DNA from: Paenibacillus sp. Root52
Lineage (GTDB): Bacteria; Bacillota; Bacilli; Paenibacillales; Paenibacillaceae
DNA length: 64,000 nucleotides
Direction of reading: 5' to 3'
NCBI RefSeq assembly: GCF_001426865.1
Contig: NZ_LMFO01000029.1
Location: 372,001 to 436,000 of the forward strand
Shown: positions 42,481 to 52,316 of the stretch, in pieces
Position numbering within the stretch: the stretch's first letter is position 1
Layout: the number at the start of each line of letters is the position of its first letter
The notes under the pieces: model-generated
What the model saw: the letters and a program-made list of their open reading frames with translations, nothing else
Told to the model about the DNA's origin: nothing
The model's database searches: none
Position numbers and translations under genes: made by a program

Positions 42481-43023
42481 TTGAATACAAATGAATTAAA
42501 ATCAGAAATAATTACTAGTCTCCTTCAGCTTGATGAAGAATTAAAGATAACCTACAATACAACACTTGAAAATTATTTAGGCATTCAAATTCTGCGGTCG
42601 GAAGGTATGATGTATGAATGTACACCTGAGGATGCCAAAGTATTCGCTTATACGGGGATGGGTGGAGACCATTTTGCATTTAGTACACAGCACGGTACGA
42701 TTTATGATTTAGACCAAGCGCCTGTGCTATTTGTACAACCGATGATTTTAGATTGCCCAGTAAAGGTTGTGGCTAGAAATATTAGAGATTTCTTTTCCTT
42801 GTATCTCTCGCTAAAGGAAATATATATTTTAGAGAGATTTGATTGGTACAAAAGCGAAAAGGATATGTTTCTTGATATCGAAGAAAACTATGCAGAGAGC
42901 ATCATTGAACGATCCGATGACATTAATTTCCTATCAGACAAGTTGGAACAATACCTAGCGATTAAACCGATCGGGAACGCGTATTCATATGTGGTAAGGA
43001 CTAGAGAAGATATTAAGTGCTAA
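42481..43023 (+). CDS. Hypothetical SUKH/SMI1-like protein
   Basis: 180 residues. AKVFAYTGMGGDHFAFSTQHG, PVLFVQPMILDCPVKVVARN and IRDFFSLYL recall SMI1/KNR4 (SUKH) immunity-type proteins, but the match is only by general pattern. TTG start; Shine-Dalgarno AAAGGAG. Confidence 0.58.
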   Translation: MNTNELKSEIITSLLQLDEELKITYNTTLENYLGIQILRSEGMMYECTPEDAKVFAYTGMGGDHFAFSTQHGTIYDLDQAPVLFVQPMILDCPVKVVARNIRDFFSLYLSLKEIYILERFDWYKSEKDMFLDIEENYAESIIERSDDINFLSDKLEQYLAIKPIGNAYSYVVRTREDIKC

Positions 43024-43058
43024 GTGTATGCATTTAACCAAGAGAGGATGTCGTAGAA

Positions 43059-43163
43059 TGAGATATAAAATTTTTTTTTATGGTAGCTATAGATGCGATT
43101 GGAGGCTCAGGGAAGAGTGAACCTAATGAAGAATACGATAAAAGTTTTGATCAAGTGCAGTGA
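43059..43163 (+). pseudogene. Uridine-kinase-like N-terminal fragment
   Basis: ATG 43059 begins MRYKIFF; after a run of nine T residues the frame must slip to continue as MVAIDAIGGSGKSEPNEEYD, a kinase P-loop, which ends at TGA 43161-43163. The rest of the kinase is missing. Confidence 0.65.
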
Positions 43164-43200
43164 ATTGATGAATTATTAAACACTCTTAATATACACAAGG

Positions 43201-43486
43201 CTGATATTTTGTGGGGTATCCTACGGTGCCTATTTATCCTATTACTACACCCTTAAGAGAAAAATGTCATACATAGTGCCGTCTGTTTAGCAGGAAGAAT
43301 TCCCACAACTCAAATAGAAGTTATGAGCATGATCTATTGTCCAACTATCCTAAGGCTATACAAAAGCTAGATAAAAACCAAATTCAATATAAAATCATAG
43401 CAAACACAAGTCATGCGATAAATCATGAACGTGCTGAACGCGTTAACAAAGAGATCAGTCAATTCATTTTAACGGTAGAACGATAG
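43201..43486 (+). pseudogene. Alpha/beta-hydrolase C-terminal remnant
   Basis: The last part reads YKIIANTSHAINHERAERVN and on to the stop at 43484-43486, the usual C-terminal His motif of alpha/beta hydrolases. Upstream codons are interrupted by stops. Together with the kinase fragment it fills the gap between 43024 and 43518. Confidence 0.6.
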
Positions 43487-43518
43487 AAAGCTATATATTC
43501 AAAAGAGGTGGAACCCAT

Positions 43519-44097
43519 ATGACGGTATTTGGACTTATACGACATGGTGTTACGGATTGGAATTATGAATTTAGAGCGCAGGGACATACTGATATTCCTT
43601 TAAATGCCGAGGGAAGAAGGCAAGCAGAATTACTTGCTAGACGAATGGAGAACGAAGAATGGGATGTTATATATTCAAGTGATTTATCTAGAGCACTCGA
43701 AACAGCAGAAATGGTAGGCAAACTGAAGAACATTGAAGTGAGAACCGACTTACGTTTGAGAGAAATGAATGGCGGACTTATTGAAGGCACAACCGAACAA
43801 GAGCGAGTTAATCGGTGGGGATATAGCTGGTCGAAACTAGACTTAGGTATAGAGCCACAGGCTGATGTTATTGCAAGAGGAGTAGACTGCCTCGCGGATC
43901 TAGCTCAGAGACATCCGAATCAAAAAATACTGATCGTAAGTCATGGCGCAATACTTGGGTTGACCTTGAAAAAACTCATTCGGCATGTGGATACGGCAGA
44001 AAATCTTCATAACACATCGGTAAGCATAATAAATAAAGAGCAAGTGAGATGGAATTGTGAACGTTATAACTGTATATCTCATTTAGACGGTGCTTAA
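43519..44097 (+). CDS. Histidine phosphatase (phosphoglycerate-mutase-like)
   Basis: 192 residues. Catalytic RHGVTDWN (RHG), YSSDLSRALETAE with the second Arg, REMNGGLIEG acid motif and VSHGAILG with the second His. Broad-range phosphatase or alpha-ribazole phosphatase type; substrate unknown. AGAGGTGG before the ATG. Confidence 0.9.
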   Translation: MTVFGLIRHGVTDWNYEFRAQGHTDIPLNAEGRRQAELLARRMENEEWDVIYSSDLSRALETAEMVGKLKNIEVRTDLRLREMNGGLIEGTTEQERVNRWGYSWSKLDLGIEPQADVIARGVDCLADLAQRHPNQKILIVSHGAILGLTLKKLIRHVDTAENLHNTSVSIINKEQVRWNCERYNCISHLDGA

Positions 44098-44120
44098 CAT
44101 TTTATATAAAGGGAGAGACG

Positions 44121-44540
44121 ATGAATAAAACACAGGTGAAGGCTTATTATAGCCTATTTGGTGATCATTTTGATCCGGATGAAGTGACCTCGAAGCTTGA
44201 AATTACTCCAACAAGTATTACCAGAAAAGGGGATATCATTAATGCGAAACATAGTCATTCAGAAACATCTTGGACATTAAGCACTGAATATGAAGAATCT
44301 CTAGATGTTAATGAGCAGTTGAATAAAGTTATGAATGTATTAAAAGATAAAGTAGATGAAATCAATACGATACAGATACAAAATCAACTGAAATCTAAAT
44401 TTTTTATTGTAATCGTGATGGAAAATGGTTATACACCTGCTCTGTATTTTGACTCTTATCTCATTAAGTTCGCTGATTCAATTCATGCTGAAATTGACGT
44501 TGATCTCTACGCAAATCCATACTCAGCGGATACAGTCTGA
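44121..44540 (+). CDS. DUF4279 protein
   Basis: 139 residues of DUF4279: KAYYSLFGDHFDPDEVTSKL, EITPTSITRKGD, ETSWTLSTEYEESLDVNEQL. Possibly immunity-related in other genomes; function not established. GGGAGAG before the ATG. The 170 bases that follow hold only short broken frames. Confidence 0.82.
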   Translation: MNKTQVKAYYSLFGDHFDPDEVTSKLEITPTSITRKGDIINAKHSHSETSWTLSTEYEESLDVNEQLNKVMNVLKDKVDEINTIQIQNQLKSKFFIVIVMENGYTPALYFDSYLIKFADSIHAEIDVDLYANPYSADTV

Positions 44541-44713
44541 ACGAAGGTGAAAGAGGAGATGGGGTAATGTTTGAAGTTGTGGTTCAAGCAATTTTTATCT
44601 TAATCAAATTGGTTTCCTAACAGATATAACAGAAGAAGTAGGCGCTACGTTGATAGGGAAGGCGTTATATAAAGATTAGGACATATTATTTTTTACTGAG
44701 AGGATGAAGTTAT

Positions 44714-45199
44714 ATGAGTAAATTGCCTTTATTTGTTGTGACAGGTGCCAGCGGAACAGGTAAAACTACGATTTGTGCACTGGTGCGTGAGAGCCTTCCT
44801 GAATTTGATGTATTTGATATGGACATTATTGATAATGTCGATTGGCAAATTGCAAAAGCAAATTGGCTAAGAATTGCTTATAGTATTTCATTAAGTGGTC
44901 GCGGCACCGTGCTCTGTGGAACGATGGTTCCAGAAAACATTGAATCTGCTGACCACAAGGATAAGTTTGAGACAATTCACTACATTAACTTACATTGCGA
45001 TGACGAAACACGTGCAGCAAGATTGTTAGCGCGAGGCTGGGGGAATGAAGCTGTCCAAGAACATAAGAATTTTGCCAATTGGTTGGTGCAGAATGCAAGT
45101 GTAGCCTTTACGCCTCCAATGCCAACAATCAACACAAGTGAACTGACACCTGAAGAAGTAGCAAAAGAGATTAAAGATTGGGTTTTAAGTAACTGGTAA
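44714..45199 (+). CDS. AAA/P-loop small-molecule kinase
   Basis: 161 residues. P-loop VVTGASGTGKTT, FDMDIIDNVDW with a conserved Asp, LHCDDETRAARLLARGW (lid) and EEVAKEIKDWV at the end. Resembles nucleoside/shikimate-type kinases. AGAGGATG before the ATG. Confidence 0.83.
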   Translation: MSKLPLFVVTGASGTGKTTICALVRESLPEFDVFDMDIIDNVDWQIAKANWLRIAYSISLSGRGTVLCGTMVPENIESADHKDKFETIHYINLHCDDETRAARLLARGWGNEAVQEHKNFANWLVQNASVAFTPPMPTINTSELTPEEVAKEIKDWVLSNW

Positions 45200-45240
45200 T
45201 TATGAAAATCCATCATTCCTTGAAAGTGAGTTGAGTAGCT

Positions 45241-45951
45241 ATGGCTTCCTCTGGCATTGGACTTGATCTAGAACGTATCATTTTCATTGGAAGAACTTTT
45301 GAAGAATATAGGGATATATTTAATCTGTCCAACGAGGATATTCTCAATAACAAAATACTAGATTGCCCTGCTGGCGCTTGTTCCTTTACCTCTATAGCGA
45401 ATCGGTTAGGAGGAAATGTGACAGCTGCTGATATTGCATATTCTTATCCGGTTCAGCAGCTTAAGAACAAAGGGCTATTAGATGTAGAACATGGCATTGA
45501 GAACATTCAAAAGGTTCAACAAAATTATGTTTGGAATTATTTCAAAACAGTTGATGAGCTGAGATCAAGTCGGATGAGAGCTTTGACAGATTGCACTGAT
45601 GACATGTGTGTAAATTCTAACCGTTATCTTGCGGCAACTTTGCCGCAACTACCATTTCAGGATAACCAGTTTGATATCACGTTGTCGGCGCATTTCTTGT
45701 TTATGTATTCTGATCGATTAGACCTGAGCTTTCACCAAGCGACCATACGAGAACTTATGAGAGTAACGCGCAAAGAAATTCGAGTGTTTCCTATTGTGGA
45801 TTTAGCAAGTGAAAGATCAGCACATTTGGATTCTATTATCAACTTGATCGAAGAGGCTGGGTGGAATTACGAAATTCAAAATACAGGTTATGAGTTTCAG
45901 CGAAATGTGAAGCAACTGTTGCGGATATACAATAAGGATAACAGCATTTAA
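45241..45951 (+). CDS. Class I SAM-dependent methyltransferase
   Basis: 236 residues. SAM motif I ILDCPAGACSFTSIA with TAADIAYSYP as motif II, LPFQDNQFDITLSAHFLF as motif IV and ELMRVTRKEIRVFPI as motif V. The substrate is not known. The start is only weakly supported by a ribosome binding site. Confidence 0.83.
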   Translation: MASSGIGLDLERIIFIGRTFEEYRDIFNLSNEDILNNKILDCPAGACSFTSIANRLGGNVTAADIAYSYPVQQLKNKGLLDVEHGIENIQKVQQNYVWNYFKTVDELRSSRMRALTDCTDDMCVNSNRYLAATLPQLPFQDNQFDITLSAHFLFMYSDRLDLSFHQATIRELMRVTRKEIRVFPIVDLASERSAHLDSIINLIEEAGWNYEIQNTGYEFQRNVKQLLRIYNKDNSI

Positions 45952-45994
45952 ATAGAGAACTTTAGTATAGTTCCACATGTTTGGAGTGTATACG

Positions 45995-46576
45995 ATGTTA
46001 ATGTCCTATCAACTAGAACGAGCAAAAGTACGGATGAAATCGAAAGAAATAACCGTCGTTGTATTACAGCAAACAGATATAAATGTTGAAATAAGAGAAG
46101 AGCTAGGTCGAATATTGCTAATGGATGCTGCTGACTGCCAAGAGATGTTTCTCTTATCAAGTCTTTTTAGGCATAGTATGCAATCTCATGATGTTATATT
46201 TTTAGAACGTGATAAGGATTCGAATATGGATGTATTTATTTTCAACGGAGCTATCCACCCACTCACAATGAAGGATCTAAGAAAAATCAAGGCTTCTACT
46301 CGATTCACCAAAACAGAATTATACCGTCTAACTTTAGAAAATAGTCATGATGATTCAATGTGGGACACGTGGGAGCATTGGAAATACGAAGAACAATTGA
46401 GGATTAAGACTGATCAAGATATCGGGGTCATCAATGCATCGCAACTGGGATTGGAACTTCTGTTTCATCAATGCGCCTATCTTGCGAGTTCATTTACGGG
46501 ACATTCTCATATGGATTGGAATTCTACCCAATCCTCCATTGAATTAATCATTCGAAATATAGCTCGAAATGATTAA
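45995..46576 (+). CDS. Hypothetical protein
   Basis: 193 residues, not recognised. ATG 45995 has GGAG nine bases upstream; an earlier in-frame start at 45977 has none. Hydrophilic with a His/Trp-rich C-terminal half (WDTWEHWKYEEQLRI, YLASSFTGHSHMDWN). Confidence 0.65.
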   Translation: MLMSYQLERAKVRMKSKEITVVVLQQTDINVEIREELGRILLMDAADCQEMFLLSSLFRHSMQSHDVIFLERDKDSNMDVFIFNGAIHPLTMKDLRKIKASTRFTKTELYRLTLENSHDDSMWDTWEHWKYEEQLRIKTDQDIGVINASQLGLELLFHQCAYLASSFTGHSHMDWNSTQSSIELIIRNIARND

Positions 46577-46658
46577 TAGCGACGCTAGGTTGGATTGAAC
46601 GCATAGAATCTGCAGGCAACACCATGATGTGTATCCGTTGCTTAAGGGGAGATAAACA

Positions 46659-47060
46659 TTGGATCGAGAAACGGCAGTCGAAGTTATTAATCAATATTTC
46701 AGATCATGGGTTGAGAAGGATTTTAATCTCTTTGTCGGAAGCATTCATGAAGAAGCAATTGTAAGGGAGTGCACGGGAGAAGTAATTCAAGGTCGAGATG
46801 AACTGAATCGATGGTTTAAACAGTGGAACGGTAGCGACAATGAGGTTATGTATTGGGATATTCATAATGTCGGCTTCGATTACGAGCAGATGACAGCTTT
46901 TGTTGAATGGAAGTTCAAATGCAAGTATAAGGGCACAACGTATGAATGGGATGGCACTAGTATAGTTTACTTTGAGAACTCATTAATTATAGAACTGAAT
47001 GAATATGAGATGAAGAAAGATAAATCTTATCCTTACAAACAAGATAGCGTTGCTATCTAG
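46659..47060 (+). CDS. NTF2/SnoaL-like protein
   Basis: 133 residues, cone-fold: VEVINQYFRSWVEKDFNLFV, EVIQGRDELNRWFKQW and AFVEWKFKCKYKGTTYEWDG. Such proteins are small enzymes or binding domains. TTG start after GGGGAGAT. Unlike the cassette-12 relative it is intact. Confidence 0.83.
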   Translation: MDRETAVEVINQYFRSWVEKDFNLFVGSIHEEAIVRECTGEVIQGRDELNRWFKQWNGSDNEVMYWDIHNVGFDYEQMTAFVEWKFKCKYKGTTYEWDGTSIVYFENSLIIELNEYEMKKDKSYPYKQDSVAI

Positions 47061-47185
47061 TAATCTGAGTTCTACTGAATTGTTTTGGAAATAAGCTCTC
47101 CGCCCTTAAAGCGTATGGGATTGTGAACTAGGGTTTTTAATAGATTGGACTGAACACTATAGATTCATCAAAAGGAGGTCATCTA

Positions 47186-47647
47186 TTGTCTTATTCAATA
47201 CATGAAATGACCGTAGGATTTGCTGAAGAGATACTGCATTGGAAATATGAACAACCGTATGATTTCTATGATAATGAACTTTCATTAAAGGCATTGGATG
47301 AATTACTAAATAGCCCCTATTACGTTCTTTTAGATATTCATGATGAACTGATTGGGTTTATGTGTATGGGGAGTTCAGCCCAGGTTCCGAATGAAACTTA
47401 TGTTTATGGTGAAAATTACATCGATCTTGGAATAGGCATGAATCCAGAATTAACAGGAAAAGGGCAGGGAACTTCATTTTTCTCAAGTGTATTGAATTTC
47501 ATCGTGGATAGATTTGACCATAGTTCTTACCGCTTAACAGTCGCAGCATTTAACCAAAGAGCAATTCACCTTTACGAGAAATTCGGATTCATTACTGTGG
47601 ATCGATTTAGTAAAGGAGATTATGAGTTCATTGTCATGATCAAGTGA
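47186..47647 (+). CDS. GNAT acetyltransferase
   Basis: 153 residues; LGIGMNPELTGKGQGTSFF acetyl-CoA loop and NQRAIHLYEKFGFITVDRF C-terminal motif. TTG start after AAAGGAGG. Confidence 0.87.
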   Translation: MSYSIHEMTVGFAEEILHWKYEQPYDFYDNELSLKALDELLNSPYYVLLDIHDELIGFMCMGSSAQVPNETYVYGENYIDLGIGMNPELTGKGQGTSFFSSVLNFIVDRFDHSSYRLTVAAFNQRAIHLYEKFGFITVDRFSKGDYEFIVMIK

Positions 47648-47752
47648 ATAAAGACATTTAGTGCGTTAGTGCGTAATGAATAACTTAACGCAAGATGAGT
47701 TGTTGTGAGAGAAGGAAGTACATGCCATAGTGGAGAATCAAAGAGGAGCGTG

Positions 47753-48730
47753 ATGGAGATGATCAATGAACAGCTAATGCTTCTGCTAAATAATTACGAT
47801 GTGGATCGGCCAGAACTGACGTTTCTAAGACATAACGAAAATAGGACTTACCGGGTTCAGGACAGCGCTGGCAAACAGTACCTACTTCGTATTCATGATC
47901 CCTTTGTGCAGGAGATGAAGGGATTACAGCACACTGAAGCAGGTGTTTTGGCAGAACTGGATATGTTGGAGCAATGGGGTCAATGGTACCAGGATGAAGT
48001 GCAGAAGCCAGTGCGGAACCAAAGCGGCCAACTTGTCACGACTTTTGAAGGAGATGGATACAAACTGAATGCATCGCTTCTTACTTGGATGGAAGGTCGT
48101 GATCTGACTAAGGAAGATACACAAGATGCAGAAGTTATCAAGAAACTGGGCACGCATATGTCAGAGCTGCATGCCTTTTTTAGTCAGTACAATCCAGTCG
48201 GCATGGAAGCACGACCGAGCCAAGGGAAAGCTTACAACGAACGAATGGCACAGGTGATCTATTCAGGTGTTCCCCAAGGTCTTTTTACATTTGCGGATGC
48301 GGTAATTATTGATGATACGTTACGATTGATAAACTCTCGTTTGTCGGATGAAGGTGGGAATGAAGGGCCAGATCTTATTCACGGCGATGTAGGCTTGGGG
48401 AATGCGATTTTGACGGCGAATGGCGACTTACGGTTTATCGACTTCGGGTTCTATGGAAAGGGATACGCACAAACAGATGTGGCAATGGGGGCTTTGATGC
48501 TACCTTCAGATCGCCGTGATGCTTTTCTTGAGGCGTATTATGGTGGAAAGGGTTGCTCGGAGAATGAGTTGTTGCAGTTGGAAGGTTTTATGCTCGCAGC
48601 GATCATCGGGTTCTATGTTTTTCAGATTGGGAACGAGAAAATGCATGATTGGATGCGTGAGCGAATGCCTATATTATGTGCCGAACGCTGCAAACCTTTT
48701 TTACGAGGAGAACGGATTTTATATCAATAA
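47753..48730 (+). CDS. Phosphotransferase (APH/ChoK-like)
   Basis: 325 residues from ATG 47753. Catalytic loop LIHGDVGLGN, metal motif FIDFGFYGKGYAQTDVA; N-lobe with NENRTYRVQDSAGKQYLLRIH. Close to homoserine-kinase-type/Ser-Thr kinase-like APH proteins. GAGGAG lies just upstream; an earlier GTG at 47705 lacks one. Confidence 0.86.
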   Translation: MEMINEQLMLLLNNYDVDRPELTFLRHNENRTYRVQDSAGKQYLLRIHDPFVQEMKGLQHTEAGVLAELDMLEQWGQWYQDEVQKPVRNQSGQLVTTFEGDGYKLNASLLTWMEGRDLTKEDTQDAEVIKKLGTHMSELHAFFSQYNPVGMEARPSQGKAYNERMAQVIYSGVPQGLFTFADAVIIDDTLRLINSRLSDEGGNEGPDLIHGDVGLGNAILTANGDLRFIDFGFYGKGYAQTDVAMGALMLPSDRRDAFLEAYYGGKGCSENELLQLEGFMLAAIIGFYVFQIGNEKMHDWMRERMPILCAERCKPFLRGERILYQ

Positions 48731-48773
48731 TGGATTTTCTAAAATACCTAGTATATTGACGAAGGGAGAATAC

Positions 48774-49634
48774 ATGAGATATTTAACGAGAGAATGGTAC
48801 GATCTGTGCCAGCGGACACACCTTCATTTTGGGATGAGAGTACATAGGGGAGCTCAGATTCGAGATGAAGCTCTTTATTTGCGACTTTACAAAAGAAAGG
48901 AAAAGGAATTTATACATTGGCAGCGTGATGTTTACAATGTAGACCCTCGTTTTATGCTGGAAGGTGATGGGGCGGTTATGGTTCCTGTAGAACAATTTGT
49001 CAGTGGGGATATCCGTGAAGAAGACACGATGATTTATCATATGCCTGACGAGGAAAAAGAGGAAATACAGAAAAAAATTGCTGAATATGATGCACGCCCT
49101 CCGTTTGATGTTGTGAACTGTAAACAAGAATTCAAAGACAATCTAGAATGGAGTTATGCAGATAAAGGTAATCAATTGCCGGGCGAGCTTCTTGCTAAGA
49201 TCGCAGATATTCGGGTATTTGCGCTAGGTTACTGTACCAAAGAGGTTATGCGAGAGTTAAAGAAATTAAGTAATGAAAACAAAAGACAAATGGAGCATAT
49301 ATCTAATGAGTATGTTCAGTTACAGCAGTCGGAGGATATCCCCCAAGATATTCGGAGTCGATTCGGTTTTCACGATTGCCAAGTGACTGAAATACTCTTT
49401 GGTGAGGACATGATAATTCGACTTGAAACGCGGAGTGGATTCACCGATTTCAATAAAATTACGCTTGTTGCTGCGGAAACCATTAAACACGAGGGACAAA
49501 TCGTAGGCAGTTACTGGATTTATGACGAATTGTATCGTACAGATCGTGGATATGAAGTGCATGTACTTTTTTCTGGTGTAGGAGATCCAGAATGCATTAT
49601 TCGTTGTGAGGATATTATTATAGCAGAAGAGTGA
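48774..49634 (+). CDS. DUF4085 protein
   Basis: 286 residues of DUF4085: MRYLTREWYDLCQRTHLHFG at the start, a helical middle and a beta-rich C-terminal half (FGFHDCQVTEILFGEDMIIRLE). ATG 48774 follows GAAGGGAG. A longer frame opening at 48516 inside the previous gene is a shadow. Function unknown. Confidence 0.8.
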   Translation: MRYLTREWYDLCQRTHLHFGMRVHRGAQIRDEALYLRLYKRKEKEFIHWQRDVYNVDPRFMLEGDGAVMVPVEQFVSGDIREEDTMIYHMPDEEKEEIQKKIAEYDARPPFDVVNCKQEFKDNLEWSYADKGNQLPGELLAKIADIRVFALGYCTKEVMRELKKLSNENKRQMEHISNEYVQLQQSEDIPQDIRSRFGFHDCQVTEILFGEDMIIRLETRSGFTDFNKITLVAAETIKHEGQIVGSYWIYDELYRTDRGYEVHVLFSGVGDPECIIRCEDIIIAEE

Positions 49635-49755
49635 ACAACATTTTAATGATAAATTTTACATAAGCATGATCCAGATTTCATTAAATTCTACACCACCTTG
49701 GATATACTTAGTTTGCTTGAATATAGCGAATGAAAAGGACTAGGTGGTAGAAAAA

Positions 49756-50295
49756 ATGTTGAAAAAACGTGACTTACACGAATGCCATTCACTTTATAGC
49801 TTGATGACAGATCCTATGGTGTTTCCTTACGTTCGTTATGCATGTCAGACCTATGAAGAATACTTATTTGTAACGAAACAATTGATTGCTGAAGAAGAAC
49901 AAAATACATCTATTTCGAGAACCATTCTGAATGAAACGGGATCTCCTATTGGTACGATTGATCTATATCATATCGTGAATAAAACGGGCTTCTTGGCCAC
50001 ATGGATTGGTAGTCCGTATTTTGGAAAAGGATATAACCAAAGAGCGAAAGAATCTTTTTTGGTTGAACTGTTTCTTGAACATCATATTGAGACGGTATTT
50101 ATCAAGATTCGTGAGCAAAATATTCGTTCGAGAAAGGCAATAGAGAAATTACCTTACGTGAAGCTGGCGAATGAGATATATCGGGATGTCTATCAAACGA
50201 TTAATCGAACGGAGAAGATCTATGATCTATACCGTGTAGAGCGGGTTGATTTTATAGGAAGTAGTAAGGAGATCCAGCACGAGATTGCTACGTAA
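49756..50295 (+). CDS. GNAT acetyltransferase (RimJ/RimL type)
   Basis: 179 residues. LATWIGSPYFGKGYNQRAKE is the acetyl-CoA loop, and NIRSRKAIEKLPYVKL the C-terminal motif. ATG 49756 fits AGGTGG better than GTG 49744. Confidence 0.84.
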   Translation: MLKKRDLHECHSLYSLMTDPMVFPYVRYACQTYEEYLFVTKQLIAEEEQNTSISRTILNETGSPIGTIDLYHIVNKTGFLATWIGSPYFGKGYNQRAKESFLVELFLEHHIETVFIKIREQNIRSRKAIEKLPYVKLANEIYRDVYQTINRTEKIYDLYRVERVDFIGSSKEIQHEIAT

Positions 50296-50356
50296 CAGCC
50301 AATTTCAAAAACGCATAAGTAGCGAATAGAGCGGATCATAATAAAGTACCAAGGAG

Positions 50357-50388
50357 CGTCGTCAGTGTTGACGACGTTATTTGCTTTT
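50357..50388 (+). terminator. Probable terminator after the GNAT gene
   Basis: A perfect 8-bp stem CGTCGTCA-GTGT-TGACGACG followed by an imperfect T tail (TTATTTGCTTTTT). Confidence 0.7.
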
Positions 50389-50519
50389 TCAACAAAATGG
50401 ACGGTAATTCTATTAATATATGTGCTATAGGAAAAATTAGGTTTATAATAACATAAATATAAAAATCAATATGAAACTGGAATGTATGAGAGCCCTATTA
50501 ATGGCAAGGAGGGTTAGTC

Positions 50520-51311
50520 TTGACGGATCATGAAGAGGTGCTTGCGGGTGGTAACGTGAACGAAGTGATCAAAATTGGGGACACCGTTCGCCGTAACTCA
50601 CAAAATGCATACGTGAATGCATTACTGGTGCATCTTGAAAAGGTTGGGTTGCCTACTGTACCTAGATATCTAGGTGTAGATGAACTGGGAAGAGAAATCT
50701 TTTCTTATCTTGAGGGAGTAGTTCCCGGTAACCAGTATCCTGAGATGGAAAGGTATATGTGGTCAGACGAAGTTTTAATACAACAAGCGAAGCTTCTGAG
50801 GAGCTACCATGATGCAACTGTCGGATTTACAACATCACTGAATTCTCAGAATGATTATCCTGATCCAAGCCAACATGAGGTTGTCTGCCATAACGACGCT
50901 GCACCTTATAATATGGTGTTTCAAGACAAGCTTCCCGTGGGAATCATTGATTTTGATATGGTGGGCAAAGGGCCACGGATATGGGATATTGTTTACACTC
51001 TCTACACTTCTGTTCCACTTGCGGGGTTCTCGCCAGGTAAGGCTGATCACATCGTGGTTCCCTATACCCCAACAGAGCATGCCATTATGCGGAAAAGAAG
51101 GATTATGTTATTTTTTAATACCTATGGTATAGATATACCAACAGATCTTAAGAATTGGGTTGTACAGCGCATCCGCACAATGTGTAATACACTGACTTCT
51201 CGTGCAGCGTCTGGAGATGTAGCTTTTGTTAAGCTCATTGAAGATGGCCATCTAGCTCATTATGAGGAAGAAGTACGATTTCTTGAAAAGCATTTTGATG
51301 ACTGGAGTTAA
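50520..51311 (+). CDS. Phosphotransferase (APH-like)
   Basis: 263 residues. VVCHNDAAPYNMVF is the catalytic loop (HND replaces HGD), IIDFDMVGKGPRIWD the metal motif. Short N-lobe. TTG start after AAGGAGGG. Substrate unknown. Confidence 0.85.
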   Translation: MTDHEEVLAGGNVNEVIKIGDTVRRNSQNAYVNALLVHLEKVGLPTVPRYLGVDELGREIFSYLEGVVPGNQYPEMERYMWSDEVLIQQAKLLRSYHDATVGFTTSLNSQNDYPDPSQHEVVCHNDAAPYNMVFQDKLPVGIIDFDMVGKGPRIWDIVYTLYTSVPLAGFSPGKADHIVVPYTPTEHAIMRKRRIMLFFNTYGIDIPTDLKNWVVQRIRTMCNTLTSRAASGDVAFVKLIEDGHLAHYEEEVRFLEKHFDDWS

Positions 51312-51443
51312 ATTCACCAATTTAATCACCCGTACAAGATAATTCATATCAGACTAACTCCTCTACAATGTTGTTTGTATTAGGAGAAGGATGAATAAAA
51401 CAAGTAAAGATAACTCTAGTAAAACAAGCAAGGAGTGAGAACA

Positions 51444-51629
51444 ATGTACAATAAAAAATCTACAATCACTTGGATCTGGATTATTGCATTAATCATAGAG
51501 TTAGTCTTGATGTCAGGACTGAATCAGCGAGTTCATTCGATGGAAGAGTTTATATTTCATATTACTTTAATTGTGGTGACTTTAGTGGTAGGTAGCGTAA
51601 TTGTGTTGTCAACAGGAAAGAAATCATGA
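51444..51629 (+). CDS. Small two-helix membrane protein
   Basis: 61 residues with two hydrophobic helices (ITWIWIIALIIELVLMSG; ITLIVVTLVVGSVIVLS). ATG 51444 follows AAGGAGTG. Unknown function. Confidence 0.7.
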   Translation: MYNKKSTITWIWIIALIIELVLMSGLNQRVHSMEEFIFHITLIVVTLVVGSVIVLSTGKKS

Positions 51630-51687
51630 AGGTCTTTTAAACAACTATAATGATACAACTGCTATTTAAAATGAAGGAGCTAATCGT

Positions 51688-52248
51688 ATGAATCCAATCT
51701 TAATGGAGTTCCCAGACCAATTTACCACCGAGCGATTGTTGATTAGATGCCCTCTACCTGGGGATGGAAAGGTTGTCTATGAATCGATCATTTCGTCTAT
51801 TCAGGAGTTGAGAGAATGGCTTCCTTTTGCCCATAAGGAGCAACGAGAAGAAGTGGTGGAAGCAAATCTGAGAGAAGCTCGGTTAAACTATTTGAAGAGG
51901 GAAGACCTTAGATTGCTTATTTTTCATAGAGAGACTAATGAATTTATCGGATCATCTGGGTTGCATCATCCAAATTGGGATGTCCCCAAATTCGAAATAG
52001 GTTACTGGATCGATAGTCGTCACAGTGGGAAAGGTTACATGACTGAGGCGGTAGAAGGCATTACAGAATTTGCATTCAATGAATTGAAGGCGAGAAGAGT
52101 ACTTATACGTTGTGACACATTGAATAACAAGAGTAGAGCGATCCCAGAGAGGCTAGGCTTCACATTAGAAGGTATATTGCAAAATGATGATACAAGTGTA
52201 GATGGAAGTACACTTCGAGATACATGCATATTTGCCAAAGTGAAATGA
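51688..52248 (+). CDS. GNAT acetyltransferase (RimJ/RimL, ribosomal-protein type)
   Basis: 186 residues. FTTERLLIRCP start, EIGYWIDSRHSGKGYMTEAV acetyl-CoA loop and LNNKSRAIPERLGFTLEG, in which Pro replaces the usual Ala-Glu pair. Typical of RimJ/RimL-like N-acetyltransferases. AAGGAGC before the ATG. Confidence 0.87.
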   Translation: MNPILMEFPDQFTTERLLIRCPLPGDGKVVYESIISSIQELREWLPFAHKEQREEVVEANLREARLNYLKREDLRLLIFHRETNEFIGSSGLHHPNWDVPKFEIGYWIDSRHSGKGYMTEAVEGITEFAFNELKARRVLIRCDTLNNKSRAIPERLGFTLEGILQNDDTSVDGSTLRDTCIFAKVK

Positions 52249-52316
52249 AGAGACTGGAAGTGGAAGAAGATTTAGTTTACTCATTCATTTGCTTGGATGC
52301 TAGGGAGGAATGACTT

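Noticed and set aside
48516-48773. N-terminal extension of the DUF4085 gene
   Set aside because: It overlaps the phosphotransferase gene in another frame; ATG 48774 has GAAGGGAG and gives the family start.
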